IMG/VR virus record: IMGVR_UViG_3300033388_000898
Span: 1-20,848 of that record
DNA: 20,848 nucleotides
From: a virus
Strand: one strand, 5' to 3'
How positions within the stretch are numbered: the first letter of the stretch is position 1; every line of letters starts with the position of its first letter. Made by a program: the position numbers and the translations under genes. The notes beneath the pieces are model-generated. The model searched no databases, was not told the DNA's origin, and worked only from the letters and a program-made list of their open reading frames with translations. Positions 5,743-13,423 of this stretch are shown here, piece by piece.

Positions 5743-7806
5743 ATGGGTATTTTTGACATTTTCAGTAACAAAAAGAACGACGAGCCAGTTAAGGAGAAAT
5801 CTAAACGTATAGGAAAGAAAGTTATTAAACAGCAACTTTTTAGGTTTAATAAGCAGATAGATAACTGGAAGCTAGGTATTAATTGCTTTGAGGACGTACA
5901 CCACCCGACAACGGAAACGATTATTTCAGTTTATAACGACGTAGTTATAGACGCTCACTTATCCGCAGCACTAGACAACAGGATTAGTAAAACTAGTAGT
6001 AAAGATTTTAAAATAGTCGATGAAAAAGGGGAAGAGTTGGACGAAACGGCAATTTTTCAAGCTCAATGGTTTAGAGACTTTATGCGTTATTCGTTAGAAT
6101 CAAAATTCTACGGTTATAGCCTTGTTCAGTTTGGGGATAGAGTAGCGGACGGTTTTAAGATGGTTAAATTAGTGCCGAGACAATACGTTTACCCACAAAA
6201 GCAAGCGGTAAGGACTAGCCCACAAAATACAGTCGATTTAATTTCATTTGATAAAGGACAATATAAACCTTGGACTATTGGAGTAGGCAGACCGGACGAC
6301 ATAGGCCTATTAATGAAAGCCTCACCACTTGTGATCTATAAAAAGACGGCTTTAGGCGCTTGGTCTGAATTTACCGAGTTATTCGGCTCGCCTTTTAGAT
6401 TTGGTAAGACAGATGTGAGGGACGAGGCTCTTAGAGATAATATGTACGATATGCTGGACAATATGGGGCGTAATGCTTTTGGTGTTTTTCATACAGAAGA
6501 CGAGCTAGAGTATATTAAAGACAATCAAACGGACGCGCACCACGTTTTTGACGAGTTAATAGAGCGAACTAATAGCGAGCTAAGTAAGTTAATATTAGGG
6601 TCCACTATGACAATGGACGACGGTTCTAGTAGGTCGCAAAGTGAAGTACATGAAAGAACTACGGGAGCTATTGAAAAAGAGGACGCTATATTTATGTCTG
6701 AGGTCGTTAATAAACAGCTTATTCCTTGGTTAAATACTTATCATGGGTTTAACATTCAGGGAAAATGGGTATTTGACGAGACCGAGAACATGGGTAAGGT
6801 GGAGCAGTTCAAAATTGATTTAGAGCTAGTAAAAGCCGGGTTTAATGTTCCAAAGGAGTACTTTACAGAAACCTACGGAACGCCTATTGATGAGAGTATT
6901 GAGCCGGTAGAAACTACTAAAGACTTAAACAACCTACTAGAAGGGTCAAAAAAAAAAGCCTTTTCGCTAACAGCTTACGAGAATTTCATAGGCTTAGATA
7001 GCTGCGATATTTGCAACACTATTGATTTAAGCGACACGCCGGAGCCTACTTGGTCCGACGCTTTTATTAATGAGATTATTACGGGCGTTCATACAGGCCT
7101 TTACACATTACAGAACTTACCAGAGAGTTTATATTTAGAGACAGCGGACCGCTTAGTTAAGTCTATGCTAGCGGGAGTAGCTGAGTCTAAAGTTATACCT
7201 ACAATAGCGGACCCGAATTTTATTAGAGCGCTTAGAGATAATGCCTACGTATTTAGTGGGGCTAAGACTTTCCAAGAAGTTAAAACAATGTCCGATTTTC
7301 TAATAGACGAAAACGGGGACTTTAGGAGCTTTGCAGACTTTAAGAAAAAAGCTGAGGCTACTTTCGACCAATTCAATAAACATTGGTTACGTACTGAAAT
7401 GACTCAGGCCCACAACACAGCCGAGGCGGCTAGTAAGTGGCAACAGTTCGAGGAAGAGAAAGAAGTATTTCCAATGCTACGATATGACACGGCGGGGGAT
7501 GAGCGGGTACGGTCTAGTCATAAAGCACTAGACGGGGTAATTAAACCGGTAGGGGATAAATTTTGGGACACTCACGCGGCGCCTAATGGTTGGAATTGTA
7601 GATGTGAATTACTACAGGAGAGCGAGGCGGTAGAGACACCGGACGGGGATATAGAGGCGCCTAAAGACATTCCGGAAAGTATGCAATTTAATCCAGGAAA
7701 GCAAAAGGTTTTATTTAGCCCTGAGCATCCTTATTTTGTGGTAGACGACCAATTTAGCGAGTTAAGGGATAATAATTTTAACTTACCTGAGCCGCCAAAT
7801 GAGTAA
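5743..7806 (+). CDS. Portal protein (DUF935/Mu gp29-like) fused to MuF head-morphogenesis domain
   Basis: A 687-residue protein combining two functions that Mu encodes separately (gp29 and gp30). Residues about 25-400 match a DUF935-type portal, the dodecameric DNA gate (AALDNRISKTSS near the start, then WSEFTELFGSPFRFGKTD, and LGSTMTMDDGSSRSQSEVHE). Residues about 530-640 are a MuF domain: RTEMTQAHNTAEA near 550, DERVRSSHKALDG at 586-598 and the signature PNGWNCRC at 614-621 with Cys619 and Cys621. MuF proteins sit in the prohead and assist assembly or are ejected with DNA. The tail after the motif is short, with no extra toxin domain. It overlaps the next gene by 8 nt. Confidence 0.9.
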   Translation: MGIFDIFSNKKNDEPVKEKSKRIGKKVIKQQLFRFNKQIDNWKLGINCFEDVHHPTTETIISVYNDVVIDAHLSAALDNRISKTSSKDFKIVDEKGEELDETAIFQAQWFRDFMRYSLESKFYGYSLVQFGDRVADGFKMVKLVPRQYVYPQKQAVRTSPQNTVDLISFDKGQYKPWTIGVGRPDDIGLLMKASPLVIYKKTALGAWSEFTELFGSPFRFGKTDVRDEALRDNMYDMLDNMGRNAFGVFHTEDELEYIKDNQTDAHHVFDELIERTNSELSKLILGSTMTMDDGSSRSQSEVHERTTGAIEKEDAIFMSEVVNKQLIPWLNTYHGFNIQGKWVFDETENMGKVEQFKIDLELVKAGFNVPKEYFTETYGTPIDESIEPVETTKDLNNLLEGSKKKAFSLTAYENFIGLDSCDICNTIDLSDTPEPTWSDAFINEIITGVHTGLYTLQNLPESLYLETADRLVKSMLAGVAESKVIPTIADPNFIRALRDNAYVFSGAKTFQEVKTMSDFLIDENGDFRSFADFKKKAEATFDQFNKHWLRTEMTQAHNTAEAASKWQQFEEEKEVFPMLRYDTAGDERVRSSHKALDGVIKPVGDKFWDTHAAPNGWNCRCELLQESEAVETPDGDIEAPKDIPESMQFNPGKQKVLFSPEHPYFVVDDQFSELRDNNFNLPEPPNE

Positions 7807-8236
7807 AAAACTATCCCCCCAACTAAAAAAAGCCCAGGCTAAAATGAAGCTGCAAACTAAAGCTATTCTAGCCGTAGCAGCTAACGAGGCGGTTAACCAC
7901 TTTAAAGCTAACTTTAAGGTAGGCGGGTTTGTAGATAGGTCAGTAGAGAAGTGGAAAAGGAGGAAAGGAAACAAGGACCCAGGGCGGGGGATTTTAATAG
8001 GTAAAGGCTCAGGACGGTTAAAGCGCTCTATTAAACGCTCAAGCCTAAGTGCTAAAAGGGCAGTGATAGGAGTAAGCGGTAGCCCTATTAAGTATGCAAG
8101 CGTTCACAACTTCGGGCTTAGGTCCGGTAGAGGTAGAGGCTTTACAATGCCACAACGGAAATTTATGGGGGAGAGTCATATGCTTAGTAAAAAAATAAGT
8201 AGACTAATCAAGCGACGTATAAAGAAAATACTTTAA
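7799..8236 (+). CDS. Virion morphogenesis/tail completion protein (Mu gpG-like)
   Basis: A 145-residue, very basic protein of the phage virion morphogenesis family (Mu gpG, P2 gpS-like). Recognisable parts are the N-terminal NEAVNHFKANFKVGGF with DRSVEKWKRRK, the central LIGKGSGRLKRSIK, and YASVHNFGLRSGRGRGFTMPQRKFMG near the end, where the xHNFG and MPxRxFMG motifs are characteristic. Such proteins act at the head-tail neck or in tail completion. Its ATG overlaps the portal stop region, suggesting translational coupling. Confidence 0.85.
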   Translation: MSKKLSPQLKKAQAKMKLQTKAILAVAANEAVNHFKANFKVGGFVDRSVEKWKRRKGNKDPGRGILIGKGSGRLKRSIKRSSLSAKRAVIGVSGSPIKYASVHNFGLRSGRGRGFTMPQRKFMGESHMLSKKISRLIKRRIKKIL

Positions 8237-8245
8237 TTTTAGGGA

Positions 8246-8794
8246 ATGTACAGGGCATTAATAGACGCGATAAAAGCACAAATAACGGCGGAATTACCGC
8301 AGTTTAAAACGGTAGCGCTATATAACGACCAGTTATTTAAGCAAGACGACGGCGTTATAGACTCCTTTAGGTTCCCTGCTTTGTTTATTTCATTTCCAGA
8401 CGGGGCTAATTATACAGACTATACGGCGGGAGTCCAAAAGGCGGCGGATATTACAGTACGTTTTTACATAGCCGACCAGTTAACTAAGTCTAGGCTATCA
8501 ATTAATAAAACGGAATTGGAAGTGTTCGACTTAAAGCAAACGGTTTTCGGCAAGTTTCAAGGGTTTAACGCTGCTAGTTTTACAGCTTTTAGCCGTATTC
8601 ATGAAGAAACGGACGAGGCTAGGACTAATTACTATGTATTTATACAAGACTACAAAACAACAGTAAACGACGCGGACAATTACGTAGATCAAGGAACCGA
8701 GGTTAATTTAACACTAGATTTAACTCCCGAGGTAATAATTAACCCTTTAACGGATGGTAACATTAGGACCGCAAGGGACGTAAACGATAATTAA
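8246..8794 (+). CDS. Probable neck or tail terminator protein
   Basis: A 182-residue protein without a motif I can name with certainty. It starts with a helix (YRALIDAIKAQITAEL) followed by alternating strands (FPALFISFPDGANY, AADITVRFYIADQ, ARTNYYVFIQDY). This helix-plus-beta-sheet layout, the size and the position directly after the gpG-like gene resemble tail terminator proteins (Mu gp37/DUF1834-like), which cap the tube and join it to the neck. The C-terminal 35 residues (TLDLTPEVIINPLTDGNIRT) look like a strand plus loop extension. The assignment rests mainly on context. Confidence 0.45.
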   Translation: MYRALIDAIKAQITAELPQFKTVALYNDQLFKQDDGVIDSFRFPALFISFPDGANYTDYTAGVQKAADITVRFYIADQLTKSRLSINKTELEVFDLKQTVFGKFQGFNAASFTAFSRIHEETDEARTNYYVFIQDYKTTVNDADNYVDQGTEVNLTLDLTPEVIINPLTDGNIRTARDVNDN

Positions 8795-8797
8795 ATT

Positions 8798-9667
8798 ATG
8801 GCTAGAGATATAAACGTAATACAAGCGGAAATAATAGCAGCGGTACAAGCGGACCCGAATTTAACCGGATTAACTAGCCCGTCCGCGGTAGCTCTTTGGA
8901 GGTTATGGACTAGAATAATAGCGGCTAGCTTAGAAACCGAGGAGCAGCTAAACGACTTATTCAGGTTAGAGCTAGAGCAGTTAGCGCGGGAGGCGGTACC
9001 AGGTACTGCGGACTGGTTACAAAAAAGAGTTTTAGAATTTCAATACGACGCTTTAAACCCTCAAATAGTTACGGTTATTGACGGAAAAGCGACCTACTCA
9101 ACGGTAGACCCATTACTTAGAATAGTTACACGGGTAGCGGTAAAAGAGCAATCGAATTTAAGGGTGTTAGTAAAAGCGGCAAAAGACGACGGCGCGGGAG
9201 GGCTAGACCCTTTAACAAACCCAGAGCTTATAGCTTTGACGGGTTATTTAGACGCTATTGGTTTCGTAGGTATTCCGATAGATACAATTTCAAGACCTGC
9301 GGACAGGGTAAGGCTAGCCTCTTTAGAGGTTTTCTACTTGAGACAACACGACGCTACAGTAGTACAAGCGGCGGTAATTTCAGCTATTGACGAATATTTA
9401 AAAAACCTTAGTGTGGATAATTTCGACGGTGTACTAGTTAGAACTGATTTTATTGATGCTATACAAGCGGTGGACGGGGTAGTTACATTAAATGACAACG
9501 GGCTAAACCCAATAGTTAGACCATTTAGCACACCGGCACCGGGCGGGGTAGCTATAACAATACAAAACGAAGTACAAGCGGGGTACGCGATTAGTGAGGA
9601 CACCCCAGGTTTTACTATAGCAGACGTTATAGTTATGACACCAGACGACCAAATACCGAATATTTAA
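8798..9667 (+). CDS. Baseplate J-like wedge protein
   Basis: A 289-residue protein resembling the baseplate J/Mu gp47/T4 gp6 group, which forms the wedges round the tail hub and couples baseplate opening to sheath contraction. The N-terminal half is helical (SPSAVALWRLWTRIIAASLETEEQL); the middle has VAVKEQSNLRVLVKAAKD; the C-terminal half has a DAIGFVGIPIDTISRPADRVRL segment and repeated DGVVTLNDNG-type strands, comparable to J proteins with their multi-strand core. It is shorter than many J proteins, so the call is from pattern and neighbours. It starts three bases after the previous gene. Confidence 0.6.
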   Translation: MARDINVIQAEIIAAVQADPNLTGLTSPSAVALWRLWTRIIAASLETEEQLNDLFRLELEQLAREAVPGTADWLQKRVLEFQYDALNPQIVTVIDGKATYSTVDPLLRIVTRVAVKEQSNLRVLVKAAKDDGAGGLDPLTNPELIALTGYLDAIGFVGIPIDTISRPADRVRLASLEVFYLRQHDATVVQAAVISAIDEYLKNLSVDNFDGVLVRTDFIDAIQAVDGVVTLNDNGLNPIVRPFSTPAPGGVAITIQNEVQAGYAISEDTPGFTIADVIVMTPDDQIPNI

Positions 9668-9670
9668 GAT

Positions 9671-10171
9671 ATGAGTATTTTTAACTTAAATTTTAACAAT
9701 GTAGTAGTTGAGTACCTACCACCGGACAAACGGAAGGACGTGGAAATTTCATGGCTTACAGCTTTGTTAGCTCCATTACAGACGCTACACGACGACACTT
9801 TTTTAGTGTACCGGCCGGACGTAACAGGTAGGGCCAAGCAAAACGGACAACGTATAGTTTTAGAAAGTATTTTAAATAATGCTTTTGGGGTGCTTACGCC
9901 TCCACTTATTTACATTGATAACAGCGGTAACAACATTCTACCAGAAATATTTTTTAATGAAAGCGAGGCTTTACCGCCTACATTCTTATCTAATGAAAGC
10001 GAGGCGCAACCGCCTTTTTTCCTTCATAACGAGGGAGAGATAACTAATAACCGTAACTTTGTTGTATTCGTACCTTTAGCGGTTTACACAGTGGTAGGTG
10101 AACCGGCTATACGTGAGGAGGTAGATAGACTACGGCCTTACGCAACTTTTTACACAATACAAACTTATTAA
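9671..10171 (+). CDS. Baseplate protein (Mu gp48/tail protein I-like) with short tandem repeats
   Basis: A 166-residue protein after the J-like gene, where contractile phages usually carry a gp48 or tail-protein-I homologue linking wedge to fibre. The N-terminal part (EYLPPDKRKDVEISWLTALLAPL) and NGQRIVLESILNNAFG fit such small baseplate proteins. Residues about 92-121 contain two good copies and one partial copy of a 12-residue unit, NESEAxPPxFLx, not expected in the family. The C-terminal VREEVDRLRPYATFYTIQ-like helix and strand is typical of wedge-linked proteins. It is followed by a fibre-like gene one base later. Confidence 0.45.
   Translation: MSIFNLNFNNVVVEYLPPDKRKDVEISWLTALLAPLQTLHDDTFLVYRPDVTGRAKQNGQRIVLESILNNAFGVLTPPLIYIDNSGNNILPEIFFNESEALPPTFLSNESEAQPPFFLHNEGEITNNRNFVVFVPLAVYTVVGEPAIREEVDRLRPYATFYTIQTY
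9955..10005 (+). repeat. 36-bp-period tandem repeat inside a baseplate gene
   Basis: TAATGAAAGCGAGGC occurs at 9955-9969 and 9991-10005, in frame, 36 bases (12 residues) apart. A third, diverged unit follows near 10027 (CATAACGAGGGAGAG, residues HNEGE). The near-identity at DNA level suggests recent duplication. Confidence 0.75.
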
Positions 10172-10172
10172 C

Positions 10173-11192
10173 ATGGTAAATTTAAAAACTAAAAGCTCGA
10201 AATTTATTTCCCTTAGTGGTGAAATGGAGCCGGGCGGCGCTCCGATATTTGCGGACGACATTATTAGAGTACAGGAAAACGACCAGGCGGACATATTAAA
10301 CTTTTTCGAGTCTAGTAGGCGTTTATTACCTGAGCTATTAACATGGAACGGTGCAGCACTTAGTAAACAATTTGAAAACGGTTTAATCCTTAGCGGGTTA
10401 GAGTATGACAATACCGACCCGGCTAACCCAGTAGTTAGCGAGGGTTATATACTTTCGGGGGGCGAGGTTTGCTATTATCCTGGGGGAGTTATAGCTACAG
10501 GCTTAATAAATAGGGGCTTACTTTATTTATTTAAAGGCGCCTCTGTTAATACTGCTAGAACTTTTAACGTAGGAGGCAGTAAGGACATTTTAGTTACTCA
10601 TAATATTACGGTAGAGGTGGGAGAAGTAACGGGTAATGGTTTAGAATTGCAAGCGGGTACAGCTATAACAGCAACGGACGAGGTAGTAGTTTTAGGCATT
10701 GGAATAGCGGGGGATTTTTTAGGGGAGGAGTATTTTACTACTAGAGCAGCGAACAAGATTAATGAGATAGGCAAAGAATTAGCTCACGGCCCATGGACTT
10801 CTATTACTTCCTCTTATCCTTTTGGGTCTGACTTAGGTTATTGTGTTTCCAGATTAAGAACGGACGGCACCACAGAAATAAGAGGCTCTTTGTCAATAGA
10901 CACCACTTTATTAAGTGCGGGCGTGGAAATAATAGGGAGTTTTGGCGCGGGGGCTAGTAATTTTACCGCTAACACAATCCCTTCCACTTCTCAACACACT
11001 ACTACGCTTAACCACTCTACTTTGAGGGCTATATTCACTTTCGGGGGTACTATTCGATTGTTGGAGCCTGCGGGAACGTGGAGCGTTTATAACAACGACA
11101 CGCTAGAGCTTGTTTTTAATGAGATTGTAAACGGGACAAAACTAGCGCCTTTAGAATATACTTACGACAAAGATTTTCTAAATATTACTTAA
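10173..11192 (+). CDS. Tail fibre-like or baseplate appendage protein
   Basis: A 339-residue protein with no enzymatic motif. Residues 1-75 (GGAPIFADDIIRVQEND, LPELLTWNGAALSKQFENG) look like a baseplate attachment region. The middle is Gly/Val-rich beta structure (SGGEVCYYPGGVIATG). The C-terminal 140 residues (GPWTSITSSYPF, LRTDGTTEIRGSLSID, FTFGGTIRLLEPAGTW) resemble the beta-rich tips of phage fibres that bind receptors. It follows the J-like and gp48-like genes, the usual place for a fibre, and ends this operon; its last 8 bases overlap the convergent RHH gene. Host-range function is inferred. Confidence 0.6.
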   Translation: MVNLKTKSSKFISLSGEMEPGGAPIFADDIIRVQENDQADILNFFESSRRLLPELLTWNGAALSKQFENGLILSGLEYDNTDPANPVVSEGYILSGGEVCYYPGGVIATGLINRGLLYLFKGASVNTARTFNVGGSKDILVTHNITVEVGEVTGNGLELQAGTAITATDEVVVLGIGIAGDFLGEEYFTTRAANKINEIGKELAHGPWTSITSSYPFGSDLGYCVSRLRTDGTTEIRGSLSIDTTLLSAGVEIIGSFGAGASNFTANTIPSTSQHTTTLNHSTLRAIFTFGGTIRLLEPAGTWSVYNNDTLELVFNEIVNGTKLAPLEYTYDKDFLNIT

Positions 11193-11337
11193 CTTTATCC
11201 GGGTTATGTTCAAAATAGAAATCTAGTATTTCACGTAAAAGGGAAGCGGTATTCGTTTCCTTTTTCTTTTTAAGGCGCTCGAATAACATTCTACGCCGTC
11301 CATGTACCCAGGTTTTAACTTCTATTTTTATGCTCAT
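11185..11337 (-). CDS. Ribbon-helix-helix (RHH) DNA-binding protein, probable repressor
   Basis: The only credible minus-strand gene, 50 residues, read from the ATG at 11337 to the stop at 11187-11185. The sequence fits the RHH (CopG/Arc/MetJ-like) fold: a short basic strand SIKIEVKTWVHG, helix 1 RRRMLFERLKKKK, a turn at ETNTA, helix 2 SLLREILDFYFEH, then a brief tail. The frame is open to 11514, but the extra N-terminus overlaps the protease gene and has no fold, so I chose the inner start. RHH dimers bind direct repeats about one turn apart, and exactly such a site lies just upstream (11349-11367) and twice before the operon at 2912. It overlaps the end of the fibre-like gene by 8 nt. Autoregulation and control of late genes are inferred. 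Confidence 0.72.
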   Translation of the reverse strand: MSIKIEVKTWVHGRRRMLFERLKKKKETNTASLLREILDFYFEHNPDKVK

Positions 11338-11348
11338 ATCTTTAAAAG

Positions 11349-11367
11349 TTGGTCTATTTTGGTCTAA
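11349..11367 (-). promoter_or_regulatory. Operator-like site upstream of the RHH gene
   Basis: On the minus strand this reads TTAGACCAAAATAGACCAA: two TAGACCAAA half-sites 10 bases apart, a 17/19 match to the two sites at 2844-2894. It ends 11 bases before the RHH start codon and overlaps an imperfect -7-like sequence TATCTTAG, so binding would block the gene's own promoter. Confidence 0.6.
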
Positions 11368-11451
11368 GATAATACAAAAACACCTAAAACACCCCCCAAA
11401 TACCCTTAATTTAGCTATTAAGTGGAAAATTTCGACTATATAACTAATTTT

Positions 11452-12438
11452 ATGGACGGCCGGAAAACGGCTAGAATGTCTATTCGTAGACCCATTAACC
11501 GCGACGGCGCCCAAGGTATTAACGGGGACGACTTTGCTAGGGAAATGGAGTTTTTAGCAGCTCAAGGAGTTGAGGAGGTTATTATAGATATTAATAGTGT
11601 AGGCGGCTCAATTAAAGAGGGGTTTAGCATTTTCTCAGCTATTAAAGACGCTCCATTTAAGACTGTTACCAGAGTAGTAGGGATAGCGGCTAGTATGGCC
11701 GGGATTATTTCACAGGCGGGCGACCACCGTATTATTTTAGATTATGGTATTTTCCACGCTCACGGACCACAAGTTCCAAAGGGTAAGAAGGTAGAGGCGA
11801 GTTTATTAAATACTATGCTAGGTAGTTTAAAGACTATGATAGCAACTAGAACAGCATTACCAGAGAATAAGATTACTGAAATGTTAAGCAAAGAGACCGT
11901 TTTAACAGCTTTAGAGGCTACGGAGATGGGTTTCTTTGATGAGATAGAACGAACAAAAGGCATAAAGCCCGCGTTAATAGTTTCTAATAGTGTAGACGCG
12001 CTTTTTGAAATGGCAAACGAGTATATAAATAATAACGATAAAATGGATAAATTAAACAAATTTTTAGAGTTAGAAAATGCAACCGAGGACGAGCTTTTAA
12101 CAAAGGTAACGGAGTTAAAAAACGAGTCTTTAAAAGTTGATGAGCTAACAAATGAGGCAGCGGAAAACGCTACTAAAATCGAAACCCTTAGTAATGAGGT
12201 AGGCGAGAAGGTTTTAGAATTAGAAGCAAACGCGACTAAATTAACCGAATTGGAAAACGAGGTTAAATCTTTAAAATCTTTAGCGGCTACGGAATTAGTA
12301 GAAAACGCTATTAAGGCGGGTAAAATTTCCGAGGAGTCTAAAGATACTTGGTTAACTCAAGCTACTAACGACATGGAAAACGCTAAGGTTTTGTTAAGCG
12401 GTATCACTAACACGGCTCGGAAGGGTTGGACAAGATGA
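11452..12438 (+). CDS. Prohead protease (ClpP-type) fused to scaffold domain
   Basis: A 328-residue head maturation protein. Residues about 1-170 are a ClpP-like serine protease: VIIDINSVGGSIKEG, GIAASMAG with nucleophile Ser81, IFHAHGP with the histidine at 102 or 104, and EMGFFDEI with a possible third residue Asp163. From about 195 to 328 the protein is an Asn/Glu/Leu-rich coiled coil (KIETLSNEVGEKVLELEANA, ELENEVKSLKSLAATEL) ending with AIKAGKISEESKDTWL, typical of a scaffold that shapes the prohead and is then cut away. I chose ATG 11452 because of the ATGG context and A/T-rich leader; a GTG at 11422, right after a stop codon, is the alternative and adds 10 residues. The stop overlaps an 18-codon frame (ATGA). 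Confidence 0.85.
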   Translation: MDGRKTARMSIRRPINRDGAQGINGDDFAREMEFLAAQGVEEVIIDINSVGGSIKEGFSIFSAIKDAPFKTVTRVVGIAASMAGIISQAGDHRIILDYGIFHAHGPQVPKGKKVEASLLNTMLGSLKTMIATRTALPENKITEMLSKETVLTALEATEMGFFDEIERTKGIKPALIVSNSVDALFEMANEYINNNDKMDKLNKFLELENATEDELLTKVTELKNESLKVDELTNEAAENATKIETLSNEVGEKVLELEANATKLTELENEVKSLKSLAATELVENAIKAGKISEESKDTWLTQATNDMENAKVLLSGITNTARKGWTR

Positions 12439-12491
12439 GAAATGAGAATCCGGAGAAATTCGAGGAGTTATTAAACGAGTACACTAAATAA
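12435..12491 (+). CDS. 18-residue coupled ORF, likely displaced scaffold C-terminus
   Basis: ATG at 12435 overlaps the protease/scaffold stop (ATGA) and encodes MRNENPEKFEELLNEYTK. It lies in the -1 frame of the upstream gene. An Asn-Pro-Glu-x-Phe helix of this sort is what I would expect at the end of a scaffold, where the capsid-contacting helix sits. It may be translated by re-initiation, joined by an unrecognised -1 slip, or mark a recent frameshift mutation. No clear slippery heptamer precedes the stop. It is very small and could be chance. Confidence 0.35.
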   Translation: MRNENPEKFEELLNEYTK

Positions 12492-12518
12492 TAATATTAA
12501 TATTTTAAATTTTACACA

Positions 12519-13421
12519 ATGGCAGAACAAATAATTAAGCTGTTTAGCAAAGAACTACAGGAAAACCTTTTTCCTAAAAACGCATACTATAAGCAGTCTA
12601 AAGTAGATGGTGGTATAGGCGCAAAATTTGGAAGCGTTGAGGTGCCTCAAGCAGGATCTACACCTTCAATAATCGTTAACCCTTCTTCTTTTCCTTTAAC
12701 TCCCTCTCAAAGAGTTGACGACGTTAAAAGTTACAATGTTGATTTATACGCTACTGACCCAATTCATATTGAGGACGTAAACGAGATAGTTACAAACTAC
12801 TCTAAAAGGTCGGATATTATCAAAGATCATGTAATGAGTCTTAACTCTAGGGTAGCGGACGAGATCGGCGTAGCGTGGGCACCAGTGGCAGCAAGTCAAA
12901 AAATATTCACTACAGGAGTAGCAGACGGTACGGCTTTAGCTCCAGGAGCTACAGGTACTAGAAACGCAATGGTTAGGAATGACTGGGCGGATTTAGCGAC
13001 TAGATTTGACATTGACGACGTAGCGGAAGGCTCGAAAAACGCATTAGTAGACGCTAGGCTTTACGCTCAGTTGTTGAAAATTGACTCTTTTGTAAATTTC
13101 GATTATGTTAACAGAAAGCCAACGGTAGACGGTCAAATAGGTGAGATTTTCGGAATTAAGATTTTTAAAAGAAGCCGCTCAGTTTATTACGATGGTTCAA
13201 ATGCTAAAAAAGCAGTAGGAGCAGCAACGGCGGTAACTGATAACTTGAGTGTTTTAGCTTGGGGGGATAGATACGTAAGACGTGCGGAAGGTACGGTTAA
13301 AGTTTATGCTAATATCGACGACCCACAGTTTTTAGGCTCAATCTTTAACGCGTCTGTTAGAGCGGGTGGAACTTCGGGAAGGACAGATGAAAAAGGAGTT
13401 TACGCTTTAATCCAAGCTTAA
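12519..13421 (+). CDS. Major capsid protein (HK97 fold)
   Basis: A 300-residue capsid protein lying right after the protease/scaffold gene. Features that fit an HK97-fold shell protein are the N-arm (MAEQIIKLFSKELQENLFPKN), a mid-region FDIDDVAEGSKNALVDARLYAQLLK helix (spine-like), GEIFGIKIFKRSRSV as a P-domain strand and the closing RVRAGGTSGRTDEKGVYALIQA-like strand. The charged YATDPIHIEDVNEIVTNY segment is typical of Bacteroidota phage capsids. The A/T-only leader (TAAATTTTA then CACA before ATGG) fits strong expression. It is immediately followed by a small GTG-start gene, two bases downstream. Confidence 0.85.
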   Translation: MAEQIIKLFSKELQENLFPKNAYYKQSKVDGGIGAKFGSVEVPQAGSTPSIIVNPSSFPLTPSQRVDDVKSYNVDLYATDPIHIEDVNEIVTNYSKRSDIIKDHVMSLNSRVADEIGVAWAPVAASQKIFTTGVADGTALAPGATGTRNAMVRNDWADLATRFDIDDVAEGSKNALVDARLYAQLLKIDSFVNFDYVNRKPTVDGQIGEIFGIKIFKRSRSVYYDGSNAKKAVGAATAVTDNLSVLAWGDRYVRRAEGTVKVYANIDDPQFLGSIFNASVRAGGTSGRTDEKGVYALIQA

Positions 13422-13423
13422 CA

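Noticed and set aside
7620-7806. Toxin or effector domain at the end of the MuF protein
   Set aside because: Some MuF proteins carry C-terminal toxins, but only about 65 residues without a domain-like core follow the Cys motif here.
11338-11514. Longer N-terminal version of the RHH gene starting at 11514
   Set aside because: The added 59 residues have no fold signature, run across the operator and overlap the protease start; the ATG at 11337 gives a standard RHH length.
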